From Orenia marismortui DSM 5156 (GTDB lineage: Bacteria > Bacillota > Halanaerobiia > Halobacteroidales > Halobacteroidaceae), in assembly GCF_000379025.1 (NCBI RefSeq), contig NZ_KB900623.1, positions 46,334 through 110,333 of the forward strand: DNA of 64,000 nt. The letters are read 5' to 3'. Position 1 is the first letter of the stretch, and every line of letters starts with the position of its first letter. Shown here in pieces: positions 62,958 through 64,000 of the stretch. Under the pieces are notes generated by a model that saw nothing but the letters and a program-made list of their open reading frames with translations, searched no databases and had not been told where the DNA came from. Position numbers and translations under genes: made by a program.

Positions 62958-63062
62958 TAATAGGTATAGTGCGATATTTTGGCCGCTAGCCTCTAGCTAT
63001 TAATATTATAAGCCAACGGCTAGTAGCCAAAAGCTAGCAGCTAAAAATCTATAGTGTCAAAT
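62958..63062. repeat. family A element (TAGC word type)
   Basis: TATAGTGCGATATTTTGGCC and ATAGTGTCAAATTC ends; arms GCCGCTAGCCTCTAGCTATT and AGCCAAAAGCTAGCAGC. The end TAGTGTCAAATTCA also occurs alone at about 12137-12151. Confidence 0.65.
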
Positions 63063-63091
63063 TCATATAAAATTATGAGGAGGTTAAACAT

Positions 63092-63232
63092 ATGAAATGT
63101 AACACCAACAAAAAAACAAGAATCTGCTCAGAATGCGGTTATGAGGTTAAAGATCAATCAGCAATTAGGTGTCCGCGTTGTTTTAAGATATTATTGAAGA
63201 AATGTTCGGAATGTGATGGTTGTGGGATATAA
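63092..63232 (+). CDS. 46-residue Cys-rich zinc-ribbon-like protein after feoB
   Basis: A small gene with ATGAGGAGG before ATG. The product has nine Cys: KCN, ICSECG, CPRC, CSECDGCG. The first two pairs make a zinc-ribbon pattern (CSECG then CPRC about 16 residues apart), and the C-terminal CSECDGCG could bind more metal. Small Cys-rich proteins (FeoC or FeoB-associated) often follow feoB, but those have other patterns, so I do not name it. Separated from feoB by a terminator and a repeat. Confidence 0.6.
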   Translation: MKCNTNKKTRICSECGYEVKDQSAIRCPRCFKILLKKCSECDGCGI

Positions 63233-63436
63233 AAAATTCGAAAGTACAAATAGTTTTCTTCTGAGGAAGTAGTCTTAGCTTGGAAAAAAGTAACTTGCCT
63301 TTTAGGTGAAAAAGTAATTCTATTTCTAATATTTACTTCTTTCATTTTCTATCTCTCTGCGTTACAATAAATAAAGTAAGATAATTTGAATCACTGGTCA
63401 ATTATAAAATGAAAATTACATAGAAAGGGTGTAATC

Positions 63437-64000
63437 ATGAAAAAAATTGCAGTAATATTTGCAGCTTTAGTCATACTATTAAATACTGCAACAGTTTTTG
63501 CTAATGATCGAGTTGGTATGGGCTTTGATTATATGAAATTAAATTATAAGTTTAATAATAGTATTGATCAAGATATGGAATTGAAACAGGTTCGTGGAGC
63601 TATTAAATTCAGTGAAGACTTATCATTAGAAGCAGGGTATGCTTTTGGTGGCTATGATAGTTATACTTCTTCTGACTTGAAAGTATTTAATTTAGATCTA
63701 AAAAAAGACTTTAATCTAACTCCAAGCAGTGAAATTTATTTAGGAGTTGGAGGTAATTATTCTAAGTATGATACTAACTTCTTTGGAAGTGAGTTATTTA
63801 ATATTAAAAGTAAGGATTTAGACCTATTGTTTGGTTTAGAATATAAATTAAATAATAGATTAAGTCTCTTTGCTGACGGAAGATATGGAATAGCAGGAGA
63901 TTATCAAATTTATTCACAATATTTAAAGGAGCAAGAGTATACTCAAGACGGAAAGATCACAGATTATGAGTTAGCTGAGAGTTATGGTTTAGAAACTGGC
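63437..64000 (+). CDS. outer-membrane beta-barrel protein (3' end outside window)
   Basis: The 188 visible codons run off the window. A signal peptide (KKIAVIFAALVILLNTATVFA) precedes alternating amphipathic strands (VGMGFDYMKLNYKF; LSLEAGYAFGGYDSYTSSD; EIYLGVGGNYSKY; RLSLFADGRYGIAGDY) as in small porin-like outer-membrane proteins. It shows that the organism has an outer membrane, unlike typical Firmicutes. ATG behind GAAAGGGTGTAATC. Specific function unknown. The gap 63233-63436 holds a family A outer-end remnant (GTCAATTATAAAATGAAAAT) and no gene. Confidence 0.75.
   Translation, partial: MKKIAVIFAALVILLNTATVFANDRVGMGFDYMKLNYKFNNSIDQDMELKQVRGAIKFSEDLSLEAGYAFGGYDSYTSSDLKVFNLDLKKDFNLTPSSEIYLGVGGNYSKYDTNFFGSELFNIKSKDLDLLFGLEYKLNNRLSLFADGRYGIAGDYQIYSQYLKEQEYTQDGKITDYELAESYGLETG

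Overview
This window looks like a chromosome segment of a low-GC, anaerobic, halophilic, endospore-forming bacterium with two membranes, most like the Halanaerobiales (Orenia/Halobacteroidaceae type). That placement is inference. It rests on the AT-rich sequence, a glycine-betaine ABC importer, a 3' piece of a sporulation sigma-K gene, and a beta-barrel outer-membrane protein starting at the right edge. No taxonomic search was possible.

Layout. (1) About 1-9.7 kb: tail and lysis end of a siphovirus-type prophage (tape measure, Dit-like protein, large tail-tip protein, XhlA-like protein, DUF5675, holin-like protein with a possible -1 frameshift extension). (2) About 9.9-14.5 kb: a very AT-rich cargo region. 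It has a strong promoter with an embedded palindrome driving a 40-residue hydrophobic peptide, a small HTH protein, a Panacea (SocA-like) antitoxin with a putative partner, and a three-gene cassette of HipA-like kinase, HipS-like/HIRAN protein and SecB-like chaperone. (3) At 14.8-15.3 kb: the 3' part of sigK with its 5' part missing, so the prophage may be a skin-type element splitting sigK. (4) 15.3-21.7 kb: a lipoprotein, a glycine-betaine importer behind a leader terminator, and four tRNAs (Lys, Glu, Cys, Leu) with odd 57-bp repeats that copy the tRNA-Glu 3' end. (5) 21.9-29.5 kb: an M29 peptidase, then glycerol use (glpK, glpA-like, a second flavoprotein, DUF1667) and a putative glycerol transporter pair with a DhaM-like protein. 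(6) 29.8-32.2 kb: arsenic cluster 1 (ArsR, metallophosphoesterase, ACR3). (7) 32.6-41.8 kb: patatin, SelO, FetAB-like ABC exporter, a GH1 enzyme behind GntR-type operators, a frameshifted PHP phosphatase, a HAD phosphatase and a GntR regulator. (8) 42.0-44.8 kb: arsenic cluster 2 (ArsM-like methyltransferase, ArsR, ArsP-like permease, a DUF2164 gene with no usual start codon, redox-active thioredoxin-like protein). (9) 45.6-51.4 kb: SulP transporter, thioredoxin-reductase-like flavoprotein, hydrogenase-protease-like protein, Fur and a Fur-domain-only paralogue, amidase. (10) 51.9-59.9 kb: an iron-uptake cluster with Fur-type boxes (DUF2325, FTR1, P19/Tp34, DUF2318, two FtsX-like permeases, ATPase, double FMN-binding protein). 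(11) 60.1-63.2 kb: feoA, four 134-bp tandem repeats, feoB, a tiny Cys-rich protein.

From about 16 kb rightwards the intergenic spaces are full of dispersed palindromic elements. One family has conserved outer ends and variable arms built from short repeated words. A second small hairpin keeps its flanks (ACGAAG and CGRAGG) while its stem changes and still pairs. These and the kinase/HIRAN/SecB cassette are the least expected contents.
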